A DNA stretch of 16,843 nucleotides. It comes from Chitinophagaceae bacterium. Its GTDB lineage: Bacteria > Bacteroidota > Bacteroidia > Chitinophagales > Chitinophagaceae. Each line of letters begins with the position of its first letter. Position 1 is the first letter of the stretch. The stretch covers positions 1-16,843 of the forward strand of contig JAEUVW010000421.1 of the NCBI GenBank assembly GCA_016786525.1, given 5' to 3'. The translations under genes were made by a program, and so were the position numbers. Positions 1-7,077 of this stretch are shown here, piece by piece. The notes beneath the pieces are model-generated. The model was not told the DNA's origin. It did no database searches and was given only the letters and a program-made list of their open reading frames with translations.

Positions 1-401
1 GCTTTCTTAATCCTTTTTTCTGAATTGGCCTGGTCTTCGAGCTTCATCGTGTTGGCGGTACGCAATACGATCTTTGTCGCCAGTTCATGCGCTCTCTGTT
101 CCACCATTTTCTCCAGGGAGCCGTCTTTGGGCACGAAGCCATAGACCAGATCCATATCCAGAGCGGCGGCCACTTCTTTTAAGGCTTTGAGGGTAATGGT
201 CCCGTCTTTTTCCCGTTTTTCGATATCGGCAACGGCTTGCTTTGATACCGACAATCTATGGCCCAGCTGGGGCAGAGACATACCAATGGCCATGCGCACG
301 GCTTTGATCCACCCGGTGGGAGGAAATGCGATTTTTTTGAAGCGCAGCAGCAGCAGCATTTTGTCATTCAGTTGCTGAAAACGCAAGGATTTTTTACTCA
401 T
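1..401 (-). CDS. Mobile mystery protein A-like HTH regulator, 3' end cut by window edge
   Basis: An open frame runs from an ATG at 399-401 to the left edge (133 full codons, no stop). The N-terminal part has the family pattern of a short basic helix, then GWIKAVRMAIGMSLPQLGHR (about residues 30-49) and VSKQAVADIEKRE (52-64), which together form a Cro/C1-type helix-turn-helix. Next come GTITLKALKEVAAALD (67-82) and LVYGFVPKDGSLEKMV (85-100), which I recognise from the TIGR02612 'mobile mystery protein A' family. That family is about 150 residues long, so roughly 20 residues should be missing. Its genes usually sit just upstream of a Fic-domain gene (mobile mystery protein B), which would lie beyond the window. 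It probably binds DNA and represses itself, as three palindromes overlap its promoter and leader. Family assignment is from memory of the motifs; the Fic partner is inference. Confidence 0.82.
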   Translation of the reverse strand, partial: MSKKSLRFQQLNDKMLLLLRFKKIAFPPTGWIKAVRMAIGMSLPQLGHRLSVSKQAVADIEKREKDGTITLKALKEVAAALDMDLVYGFVPKDGSLEKMVEQRAHELATKIVLRTANTMKLEDQANSEKRIKK

Positions 402-403
402 AG

Positions 404-421
404 GTACAGCTATAGCTTGAC
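404..421. promoter_or_regulatory. Operator 1 (near-palindrome) in the leader of the HTH gene
   Basis: GTACAGCTATAGCTTGAC is a near-perfect dyad centred between 412 and 413; its core AGCTATAGCT is a perfect palindrome. It lies just upstream of the ATG at 401, downstream of the predicted transcription start. It belongs to a set of three with consensus GTCAAGCTATAGCTTGAC. Confidence 0.65.
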
Positions 422-431
422 GATATTACCA

Positions 432-462
432 CAAAAGTAAAGCTATAACTTGACAATTCAAA
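432..462 (-). promoter_or_regulatory. Bacteroidota-type promoter of the mobile mystery A gene
   Basis: On the minus strand the -33 element TTTG (459-462) is followed by a 19-nt spacer and the -7 element TACTTTTG (432-439), an exact match to TAnnTTTG. The predicted start of transcription near 425 gives a leader of about 24 nt before the ATG at 401. Operator 2 (437-454) lies across the spacer and the edge of the -7 box. Confidence 0.7.
437..454. promoter_or_regulatory. Operator 2 overlapping the -7 box and spacer
   Basis: GTAAAGCTATAACTTGAC is centred between 445 and 446, exactly 33 bp from operator 1. It covers the promoter spacer and touches the -7 element, so a bound protein should block RNA polymerase. 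Each half is one or two bases from the consensus. Confidence 0.65.
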
Positions 463-469
463 GATAAAA

Positions 470-487
470 GTCAAGCTATAGTTTGAC
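470..487. promoter_or_regulatory. Operator 3 upstream of the -33 element
   Basis: GTCAAGCTATAGTTTGAC is centred between 478 and 479, again exactly 33 bp from operator 2. Its two halves differ at one base pair only. It lies just upstream of the -33 TTTG. Confidence 0.65.
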
Positions 488-577
488 GTATTTATTTTAT
501 TTCATTTGAATTTGGCAGTTTAAAATGATGTAAATCAATTATTTAATTCATGTTTTAGTCAGATGATGTTGTACAAA

Positions 578-609
578 AAAACTCCGCTTGCTGAAACAAA
601 CGGAGTTTT
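578..609 (-). terminator. Intrinsic terminator of lysS
   Basis: On the minus strand, AAAACTCCGTTTG and CAAGCGGAGTTTT form a 13-bp stem (one G-U wobble) around the 6-nt loop TTTCAG. A further run of T follows. It starts about 24 nt past the lysS stop codon, and separates lysS from the HTH gene on the same strand. Confidence 0.8.
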
Positions 610-632
610 ACTCTACTGAGGAAAATTTTGGC

Positions 633-2153
633 TTATTCTGCTGTTTTCTCTGCTCTCATCTGGGGAAACAGCAATACGTCTTGTATGGATACCTGGCCGG
701 TCAGCAGCATCGCCAGGCGGTCCATACCGAAGCCGATACCGGCTGTGGGCGGCATGCCATACTCCAGGGCGCGCAGGAAGTCATAATCGATGAACATCGC
801 TTCGTCATCACCACGCTCCATCAGCTGTACCTGCTCTTCAAAACGCTCGCGCTGATCGATCGGGTCGTTCAGCTCACTGTAGGCATTGGCAATTTCCTTG
901 CCGTTGATGATGAGTTCAAAGCGTTCTACCAGCCCGGGTTTACTCCGGTGTTTCTTGGTCAGCGGGCTCATCTCTACCGGGTAGTCTATGATGAAGGTCG
1001 GCTGTATATAATGCGCTTCGCATTTGCCGCCGAAGATTTCGTCGATCAGCTTGCCTTTGCCGATATTGGGGTCTACCTGTATATTGAGCTGGCGGCAGAC
1101 ATCGCGCAGACCTGCTTCGTCCATCGCGCTGACATCGAAACCGGTGTGCTCTTTGATGGCATCGTAAATGCTCACCCGGGCATAGGGGGCTTTAAAACTG
1201 ATTTCCTTTTCTTCTATCACAGAGACCGGCGTGCCATTGGTCGCAATAGCGGCCTGTTCCAGCAATTGCTCCGTAGTTTCCATCATCCAGAAGTAATCTT
1301 TGTACGCTACATAGAATTCAAGAATGGTAAACTCCGGATTGTGCGTACGGTCCATGCCTTCATTGCGGAAGTTGCGGCTGAACTCATAGACCCATTCAAA
1401 ACCACCCACGATCAGGCGCTTCAGGTACAGTTCATTCGCAATGCGCAGGTACAAAGGCATGTCCAGCGCATTGTGGTGGGTAATGAAAGGGCGTGCCGCC
1501 GCGCCGCCGGGAATGCTCTGCAGCACCGGGGTGTCGACCTCAAGCCCGCCGCGCTCGTTCAGGAAGCTGCGGATCGCGTTTTTCATTTTCGTGATTTTCG
1601 TAAAGGTGTCGCGCACGCCGGGATTGACGATCAGGTCCGCATAACGCTGGCGGTATTTGAACTCCATATCGCTTACTGCGTCAAACACTTCGCCATCTTT
1701 CTCTTTGACCACCGGAAGGGGACGCAGGGACTTGGACAATAATGTAAATGAGGTAGCATGAATAGAGATTTCGCCCATTTTGGTGGTAAACACATAGCCC
1801 TCCACACCGATAATATCGCCGATGTCGATCAGCTTTTTCCATACCGTATCGAACAGGTCTTTGTTGTCGCCGGGGCAGATGTCGTCCCTGCGGATATACA
1901 CCTGTATGCGCTCTGTGCTGTCCTGGAGTACGGCAAAATTGGCTTTACCCATATCGCGTACCATCATTACGCGTCCTGCTACTGCAACCTTGGCAAACGC
2001 CTCCTTATTGTCTTCCGTGTAGTTGGCCTTGATGCCTGCCGCGGTATGGCTTACGGGATAAGTAGGAGCGGGAAAAGGGTCTATGCCCATAGCCTGCAAT
2101 TGCTGTAGTTTTTCGCGGCGGATGATCTCCTGTTCGCTGAGCGTATGATTCAT
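633..2153 (-). CDS. lysS: Lysyl-tRNA synthetase, class II
   Basis: Charges tRNA-Lys with lysine using ATP; cytoplasmic. The 506-residue protein has the usual full length. The N-terminal OB-fold anticodon-binding domain (about 55-150) includes VAGRVMMVRDMGKANFAVLQD. The class II catalytic core contains motif 1 around MKNAIRSFLNERGGLEVDTP (190-209), motif 2 FEWVYEFSRNFRNEG with THNPEFT (252-276), and motif 3 AGIGFGMDRLAMLL (471-484). RFELIINGKEIANAYSELNDP (411-431) is also typical of LysRS. The start MNHTLSEQE fits the family, and there is no Shine-Dalgarno sequence. It stands alone, transcribed away from the secreted-protein gene at 2318, with a -7 box 32 nt upstream and a terminator behind. 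A long frame on the opposite strand (588-1742) is a shadow of this gene. Confidence 0.98.
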   Translation of the reverse strand: MNHTLSEQEIIRREKLQQLQAMGIDPFPAPTYPVSHTAAGIKANYTEDNKEAFAKVAVAGRVMMVRDMGKANFAVLQDSTERIQVYIRRDDICPGDNKDLFDTVWKKLIDIGDIIGVEGYVFTTKMGEISIHATSFTLLSKSLRPLPVVKEKDGEVFDAVSDMEFKYRQRYADLIVNPGVRDTFTKITKMKNAIRSFLNERGGLEVDTPVLQSIPGGAAARPFITHHNALDMPLYLRIANELYLKRLIVGGFEWVYEFSRNFRNEGMDRTHNPEFTILEFYVAYKDYFWMMETTEQLLEQAAIATNGTPVSVIEEKEISFKAPYARVSIYDAIKEHTGFDVSAMDEAGLRDVCRQLNIQVDPNIGKGKLIDEIFGGKCEAHYIQPTFIIDYPVEMSPLTKKHRSKPGLVERFELIINGKEIANAYSELNDPIDQRERFEEQVQLMERGDDEAMFIDYDFLRALEYGMPPTAGIGFGMDRLAMLLTGQVSIQDVLLFPQMRAEKTAE

Positions 2154-2184
2154 AATTGAAAATGTATATCCTAAAAAAGTGGCG

Positions 2185-2192
2185 CAAAAATA
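2185..2192 (-). promoter_or_regulatory. Candidate -7 element of the lysS promoter
   Basis: TATTTTTG on the minus strand matches TAnnTTTG and would place the transcription start near 2178, about 25 nt before the lysS ATG. No clear TTG was found at the expected -33 distance, so only half of the promoter is supported. Confidence 0.4.
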
Positions 2193-2276
2193 GCGTTTTA
2201 GCAGGGAATTGCCGGTAGGTAATTTAAAGGTTCGTCAGCGGCCATCGGCCGGCGCGTGGAAAATTCCCCGGAAAGC

Positions 2277-2307
2277 TTGCTTTCGTAATAGCTTTTTATT
2301 AGATTTG
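2277..2307 (+). promoter_or_regulatory. Promoter of the T9SS-secreted protein gene
   Basis: TTG (2277-2279), a 20-nt spacer, then TAGATTTG (2300-2307), an exact TAnnTTTG match. Transcription would start near 2313-2315, only a few bases before the ATG at 2318. The mRNA would be almost leaderless, unless the GTG at 2327 is used. Confidence 0.55.
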
Positions 2308-2317
2308 AAACAACTTC

Positions 2318-4735
2318 ATGTTTCCTGTGAAAACGAAATGGATAGCTCTGTTGTTGGTGCTGCTATGCAAGCGGGACCTTGCCTTTGCGCAAGGTCAGAA
2401 TAATGTATGGATAACTGGGGTAAATGCAGGTTTGGATTTTAATACCAGCCCGGTATCTTTTTATAATCCAGGTACAGGCCATTACTGCGAGGAATCTACC
2501 GGTTCGATTTGCGACCGGAGTGGCAACCTGTTGTTCTATTGTTCAGGAGGGGCATTGTATAATCGTAGCCATGCTTTGATGCCCCATTCGCTGGATGGGG
2601 ACTGCTCCACAGCCCAAGGTATAGCCATTGCTCCTATAGATGACAGGGATAGCCTGTTTTTTGTATTCAGCCTGAAAAGTGTCGTCTCAACCGGCAAATT
2701 ATATTACTGCGTGGTCAATATGCGCCTGGACGGAGGCATGGGCGATATAGACTTTTCATACGGGCATGGTGTATTACTGGACAGCCTGAGTGAACAAATG
2801 ACTTTTGCCGGAAAGTGCACTCATAAATGGTTGTTGGTACACCACAGGGATTCGAGCAGGTTTTATGCCTATTCTATCGGTACCAGCCCTTCGCTTGCTC
2901 CACCTGTTATTTCCAACTCTGGTCTGTCGTTTGGGAAACAATCTTATGCGGTAGGGCAGATGAGGTCTTCCCCGGATTCCAAAACGATTGGTTTGTCTAC
3001 ACTACGATATGGGGCAGAGCTGTACGACTTTGATGTCCTTACAGGTATGGTCGGCAGGTATCATGCAGTCGACAGCAGCATGGCAGCAAATTACGGAATC
3101 GAATTTTCAGCGGATGGCAGCAAACTGTATGTCAGCCTGGGAGATAAAGGGGTTGGGCTTTACCAGTACGACCTCAGCGCGGGCAGCCCTGCGGCTATAG
3201 CCGCCTCAAAGTACAGGGTAAGAACAGAACGTGTATACGGGCTAAGAAGAGGTCCGGACGATATGGTCTATATCAGCTGGAATAATATGGCCAGGATTCG
3301 AAAACCTGATCTGCCGGGAGCCCTCTGCGATTTTCAGGCTGGTGTTTTCTCTTCCGTTCCCCATGGGTCGGGTTTTGGTTTGGGGCTCGGTATCAATTAC
3401 CCATGGCAGGGGGACACGACATTTCGTCGTTCGGAACGTGAGCTTTGTACTGACGATACGATTACGCTGTCGGGTTCCGGGTACCGCGATTATTTTTGGA
3501 GCGACGGCAGTACCGGGGCAACTAAGAAAGTTTCCGGCAAAGAGGCCGTTCATCAACTGTACTCCGTGTCCGGTTGTGTGGTCCGGTCGGACAGCTTTGT
3601 GATCCGGGAATACCCGAACAGTTACCATACTTCCGCAAGGGATACGGTACTCTGTCTGCCGGGCTACATGGACCTGTCCGCCCGGGCAGGCGCCGATTCG
3701 GTGCGCTGGAGCGACGGCAGCAGACTCCGGACAAAGCGTGTCACGAGCGAAGGTCTTTATTGGGTTGTTGCGTACAAAAAATGCGGTTACGATGCCGACA
3801 CGTTCCGTGTCACAGCAAAGCCGCTCAGTGTTGACTTACTGGTGAAAGACACTACTTTTTGTTTTCTGAATGAAGCCCTCATTGCAGCACCGGATACGTT
3901 CACCTCCTACACCTGGGCAGAGGGCAGCAATAAAAAAGATACGGTGGTGCGGGCGTCGGGGAAATACCTGGTTACGGCCAGGAATGATTCGACCTGTAAG
4001 GCATTGAATATTGTACACAGTGTCCGGCTGCTCCGGCCCTTGCCTCCATTGGCAGATGTGTATACCTGTTTGCCGGATTCTGTGAAGCTGGACGCCAGCG
4101 TGTCCTTCCCGGATGCTTCCTATGAATGGAGCACGGGTGCTACCACTGCCGCGATCAATGTATTGCCGCCGGCTACCCGTTTTGTATTTGTGCGTATCGG
4201 TAGCTGTACGGCAGTAGATACGGTAAAAGCAGCGTACACGCCGCTTCATATCGACCTGGGCAAAGAGCAGATTGTCTGTAAAGGAACTTCAGTGATCCTT
4301 CGTTCCAATGTGGACGGCTACCGCTATCAATGGTCTACCGGAGCTACGACTCCGGAACTTGAAGTGTCCGAGTCCGGCACTTACGTATTGAAAGCCTATA
4401 ATGATACCTGCTCGGGCAGCGGGGAGGTAAAGATCAATTTTGTCAATTGCTCGGAATGTGCAGCAGTACCCAGCGCCTTTACGCCCAACAATGACGGCAT
4501 CAACGATCGCTTTAAACCCATCTTTAACTGCCCGGTGCTGGAGTACGAGCTGTCTGTGCGGAACCGCTGGGGGCAAGTATTGTTTTTTACAAACAGTCCG
4601 AATGACAGTTGGGACGGGACTGCAAAAGGGGCGACACTTGAAGGGAATGTGTATTACTATATGTTCAGGGTAAAGTTTGATGCACAGGACCAGAAAGAGC
4701 AATTGTACAAGGGAGATGTGACGCTGATCCGTTAG
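2318..4735 (+). CDS. Secreted beta-propeller / Ig-repeat protein with T9SS C-terminal sorting domain
   Basis: An 805-residue extracellular or cell-surface protein of unknown role. Residues 1-25 form a signal peptide (hydrophobic WIALLLVLL, cut probably after AFAQ). Residues about 28-360 resemble the propeller-like domain of many Bacteroidota surface proteins (GIEFSADGSKLYVSLGDKGV at 260-279). About 365-712 holds five Ig/PKD-like repeats of some 65 residues, each with a Cys after the first strand and a W-S-x-G core: FWSDGST (393), RWSDGS (463), TWAEGS (532), EWSTGAT (603), QWSTGAT (671). The end, VPSAFTPNNDGINDRFKPIF (717-736) through NRWGQVLFF to YKGDVTLIR, is the gliding-motility/T9SS type B C-terminal domain (TIGR04131), which directs export through PorSS and is then removed. 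The ATG at 2318 keeps the whole signal peptide; GTG at 2327 (reading MKTKW) is an alternative. Monocistronic. The substrate or binding partner cannot be told from the sequence. Confidence 0.93.
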   Translation: MFPVKTKWIALLLVLLCKRDLAFAQGQNNVWITGVNAGLDFNTSPVSFYNPGTGHYCEESTGSICDRSGNLLFYCSGGALYNRSHALMPHSLDGDCSTAQGIAIAPIDDRDSLFFVFSLKSVVSTGKLYYCVVNMRLDGGMGDIDFSYGHGVLLDSLSEQMTFAGKCTHKWLLVHHRDSSRFYAYSIGTSPSLAPPVISNSGLSFGKQSYAVGQMRSSPDSKTIGLSTLRYGAELYDFDVLTGMVGRYHAVDSSMAANYGIEFSADGSKLYVSLGDKGVGLYQYDLSAGSPAAIAASKYRVRTERVYGLRRGPDDMVYISWNNMARIRKPDLPGALCDFQAGVFSSVPHGSGFGLGLGINYPWQGDTTFRRSERELCTDDTITLSGSGYRDYFWSDGSTGATKKVSGKEAVHQLYSVSGCVVRSDSFVIREYPNSYHTSARDTVLCLPGYMDLSARAGADSVRWSDGSRLRTKRVTSEGLYWVVAYKKCGYDADTFRVTAKPLSVDLLVKDTTFCFLNEALIAAPDTFTSYTWAEGSNKKDTVVRASGKYLVTARNDSTCKALNIVHSVRLLRPLPPLADVYTCLPDSVKLDASVSFPDASYEWSTGATTAAINVLPPATRFVFVRIGSCTAVDTVKAAYTPLHIDLGKEQIVCKGTSVILRSNVDGYRYQWSTGATTPELEVSESGTYVLKAYNDTCSGSGEVKINFVNCSECAAVPSAFTPNNDGINDRFKPIFNCPVLEYELSVRNRWGQVLFFTNSPNDSWDGTAKGATLEGNVYYYMFRVKFDAQDQKEQLYKGDVTLIR

Positions 4736-5068
4736 GCAAAACACGCTCACTCCCGGGGCAGACAGGCAAAGCCTGCACTTCTTTCTTTACAAAATCACAG
4801 AAAACCGAATCCTTGTCTGCCCGGACACCTGTATCCACAGGGGCATTGGCGTATGGCGGTTTTATGTCCCCTTTCCTCCCCGGCAACACAATCCATTACT
4901 ATAGCTCTGTTTTACATGTGATTAAAATTGTAATTTTAAATGATTTATAATTGATATCACATACGGTATTTTGTCTAGGGTGCGTTATCCCTGATGGTAA
5001 TCGTATTAAAGAAAAGCTGCGGGCAGCAAAAATGCGGAGCGGGTTTTTTAAGCGGATCAATTGGGTTT
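4736..5068. other. Non-coding stretch with nested inverted repeats
   Basis: This 333-nt stretch has no convincing gene. It holds the possible terminator at 4763, a 9-bp inverted repeat GGGCAGACA (4756-4764) / TGTCTGCCC (4814-4822), an 18-bp palindrome TTAAAATTGTAATTTTAA (4922-4939) in an AT-rich block, and an outer 7-bp pair ATGTGAT (4916-4922) / ATCACAT (4956-4962). An open frame extends the monooxygenase back to 4994. The 25 extra residues look unlike the family and are probably not translated. Confidence 0.5.
4763..4790 (+). terminator. Possible weak terminator after the T9SS protein gene
   Basis: CAGGC-AAA-GCCTG (4763-4775) is a perfect 5-bp GC-rich stem with a 3-nt loop, followed by a pyrimidine-rich tract (CACTTCTTTCTTTAC). 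It begins 27 nt past the stop codon at 4735. The stem is short and the T run is interrupted, so this is only a candidate. Confidence 0.35.
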
Positions 5069-6406
5069 ATGTCGCAAAAATGTAATGCAAATCTTCAGAA
5101 TCACTACCTGATCATCGGGGCAGGGCCGGTAGGCCTGGGCCTGGCAAAAGTCTTTAAGGACAGGGGCATACGGTACGATCAGGCAGAAGCGGATAGCGAG
5201 GTAGGGGGCAACTGGTACCATGGTGTGTACAAGACAGCACATATCCTTTCCTGCAAAACTGCGATGGAATTCCCGGAATACCCGATGCCGGAATCCTACC
5301 CGGATTTTCCTTCCCAGAACCAGGTCTGCCGGTATTTTATAGATTACGCACATCATTTTGACCTGTACGGCAATATTATGTTCAGGAAGAAAGTGGTGCA
5401 GGTATTGCCGGTAGCAGAGAACCTCTGGCAGGTAAGCTTTGCGGACGGGGAAGAAAAAAAGTATACCGGCGTGCTGATCTGCAACGGTCACCATTGGTGC
5501 AGAAGACACCCTGCCTGTGCGGCTTCCTTTACCGGGGAGTATTTTCACTCAAAAGATTATAATTCCCCGGAGCAACTGGTCAATAAAAAGACACTGGTGA
5601 TCGGTGCCGGCAATTCTGCCTGTGATATCGTCTGTGAATCGGCACGCGTAGGGGCGGGTGCTTTTTTAAGCATGCGGCGCAGCGTATGGATATTCCCAAA
5701 AACATTTATGGGCAAACCCCTGGGTAGGATAAAATTGGGTTGGGTGCCGCCATTTCTTGAAAAGTTCCTGATCCATGCACTGATACGCTGCACCTTCGGC
5801 AAACATGCGCAATACAAGCTGGATAAACCGGCCCATGGTTTTTTCGACCGGCATCCGACGGTCAGCGAAGAGTTGCCTTATTATCTCAGGCATGGCCGCG
5901 TCACCCTGAAGCCTGATGTTCTGACAATTGTTGATCAGGAAATAACTTTCACCGACGGCACGAAGGAGCAATTTGACCTGATTGTGGCCGCCACCGGGTT
6001 TGACCTGGCCTTCCCGTTTTTGCCAAAAGAACTGGTGCGGGGCGAAAAAGGCCATTTACACTTGTATGGTCATGCCACCTACGAGGATTACAAAGGACTC
6101 TACTTTGTGGGCTGGCAACAGGTGCGGGGAGGTGTTGGTTCCCTGATGGGTGTTTTTGCAAATGTGATCGCCGACTTTATAGAAATCGAAGAAGAACTGC
6201 AGCTGCCGGTGGGAAAACTGTTGAAGGCTATCGGCGAAAAGTGCAGCAGCACGCACCTGATGGGGGCTCGTCAGGTATTCCGCTGGGTCAAAAGTGTCCG
6301 CAAAAAGAAGCTGCAACGCAAAAGTTATCTTGTAGTACCCGGTCCTCCCCATCGGAACAAAGCAATAGCGGCCTGCCCGGTCAAAATAAATATGGAGGTG
6401 TATTGA
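5069..6406 (+). CDS. Flavin-containing monooxygenase (FMO/YUCCA-like)
   Basis: A 445-residue FAD- and NADPH-dependent monooxygenase, probably cytoplasmic, which would oxygenate an N-, S- or carbonyl-containing small molecule; the substrate is unknown. Visible motifs: FAD-binding LIIGAGPVGLGLAK (14-27); the FMO signature FxGxxxHxxxY as FTGEYFHSKDY (154-164); NADPH-binding LVIGAGNSACDI (176-187); and the late motif DLIVAATGFD (303-312). Length fits bacterial FMOs. The frame is open back to an ATG at 4994, giving 25 more residues, but FMOs start some 10-20 residues before the first GxGxxG, so ATG 5069 is preferred. The last 30 residues are basic and poorly conserved. It stands alone, with AT-rich palindromes upstream (4916-4962) that may bind a regulator. 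An alternative name is a Baeyer-Villiger-like NAD(P)/FAD oxidoreductase; the H in the signature favours FMO. Confidence 0.9.
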   Translation: MSQKCNANLQNHYLIIGAGPVGLGLAKVFKDRGIRYDQAEADSEVGGNWYHGVYKTAHILSCKTAMEFPEYPMPESYPDFPSQNQVCRYFIDYAHHFDLYGNIMFRKKVVQVLPVAENLWQVSFADGEEKKYTGVLICNGHHWCRRHPACAASFTGEYFHSKDYNSPEQLVNKKTLVIGAGNSACDIVCESARVGAGAFLSMRRSVWIFPKTFMGKPLGRIKLGWVPPFLEKFLIHALIRCTFGKHAQYKLDKPAHGFFDRHPTVSEELPYYLRHGRVTLKPDVLTIVDQEITFTDGTKEQFDLIVAATGFDLAFPFLPKELVRGEKGHLHLYGHATYEDYKGLYFVGWQQVRGGVGSLMGVFANVIADFIEIEEELQLPVGKLLKAIGEKCSSTHLMGARQVFRWVKSVRKKKLQRKSYLVVPGPPHRNKAIAACPVKINMEVY

Positions 6407-6543
6407 AGGTGATGCCGGTTTCCCACTTCGCAGCAGAACGAAAAGTACTTAAAACCAGTAGTGTTTAAAATATTGCAAATACCCTTGGTCTCAAAGGTCC
6501 GAATACACGAATTGACTTACTTTAGCGTCAAACTTTTTATCTT

Positions 6544-6978
6544 ATGAGCATTGCAGACCGTTTGTTTCAGTCGAAACAGGAGTTAGCCAACAAGAATCTG
6601 GAGGAAGGCAAAACATTCCTCACCGCTAACGGCCAGAAAGAAGGCATCGTAAGCCTACCCAGTGGCTTACAATACGAAGTGATCAAAGAAGGTTCAGGCG
6701 CAAAGCCCGGCCCTACCGATAAAGTAACCTGTCACTACCACGGCACCCTGATCAACGGGACGGTTTTTGACAGTTCGGTACAGCGCGGACAGCCTGCCAG
6801 TTTCCCATTGAACATGGTCATCAAGGGCTGGACAGAAGCCTTGCAGCTGATGCCATTGGGCAGCAAATGGCGCCTTTACCTGCCTGCGGACCTGGCTTAC
6901 GGAGACCGCCATGTCAGCGCCGAGATTGGTCCGAATTCCACATTGATCTTTGATGTGGAACTGCTGGGCATCAATTAA
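6544..6978 (+). CDS. FKBP-type peptidyl-prolyl cis-trans isomerase
   Basis: A 144-residue protein-folding helper that isomerises peptide bonds before proline. There is no signal peptide, so it should be cytoplasmic. Residues 1-38 form a short helical N-terminal segment like the end of the FKBP22/Mip dimerisation arm. Residues 39-144 are the FKBP domain: LPSGLQYEVIKEGSG (38-52), KVTCHYHGTLINGTVFDSS (60-78), FPLNMVIKGWTEALQLMPLG (87-106), and LAYGDR (117-122). The usual active-site residues are present: Y65, F75, D76, V92, I93, W96 and Y119. Domain order resembles FklB-type proteins, not the periplasmic lipoprotein FKBPs common in the phylum. The gene lies 99 nt upstream of maeB, with a long palindrome between them. 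No clear promoter was found; TACTTTAG (6518-6525) is a poor -7 candidate. Confidence 0.95.
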   Translation: MSIADRLFQSKQELANKNLEEGKTFLTANGQKEGIVSLPSGLQYEVIKEGSGAKPGPTDKVTCHYHGTLINGTVFDSSVQRGQPASFPLNMVIKGWTEALQLMPLGSKWRLYLPADLAYGDRHVSAEIGPNSTLIFDVELLGIN

Positions 6979-6996
6979 TAAACCCCTTTTTGACGT

Positions 6997-7036
6997 AAAG
7001 AATCTATTTTGCACAGGATTGCATTATAGATTCTTT
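6997..7036. promoter_or_regulatory. 40-bp dyad symmetry between the FKBP gene and maeB
   Basis: A perfect 11-bp pair, AAAGAATCTAT (6997-7007) / ATAGATTCTTT (7026-7036), flanks an inner TGCA (7010-7013) / TGCA (7020-7023) pair. The two are separated by symmetric TT/TT mismatches, with a 6-nt centre. In RNA it would fold into a long hairpin followed by CTTATTTTAG, so it may end the FKBP transcript. As DNA it could be an operator of maeB, whose ATG is 41 nt downstream. Confidence 0.5.
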
Positions 7037-7077
7037 CTTATTTTAGTAAAGCAGCACGATACAATAACAGACACAAA

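Noticed and set aside
179..440. Short plus- and minus-strand frames overlapping the mobile mystery A gene
   Set aside because: They are in other frames of a gene whose HTH domain is clearly readable, and lack any domain of their own.
588..1742. 384-codon open frame on the plus strand inside lysS
   Set aside because: Antisense shadow of lysS with no family resemblance; it also starts within the lysS terminator region.
3490..4420. Five WS-x-G repeats as a DNA-level tandem repeat
   Set aside because: The similarity is at protein level only; the nucleotide sequences of the units differ widely, so this is domain duplication of old date and not a repeat array.
3242..4750. Several 70-153-codon minus-strand frames opposite the T9SS protein gene
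   Set aside because: They overlap a gene with a signal peptide, repeats and a C-terminal sorting domain. None shows a domain or a promoter.
4916..4962. ATGTGAT...ATCACAT as a CRP site
   Set aside because: The half-sites are 33 nt apart instead of the 6-nt spacing needed by a CRP/FNR dimer, so a standard site is excluded.
4994..5068. N-terminal extension of the monooxygenase from ATG 4994
   Set aside because: The 25 added residues are unlike the family, which starts shortly before the FAD-binding GxGxxG. Kept only as an alternative start.
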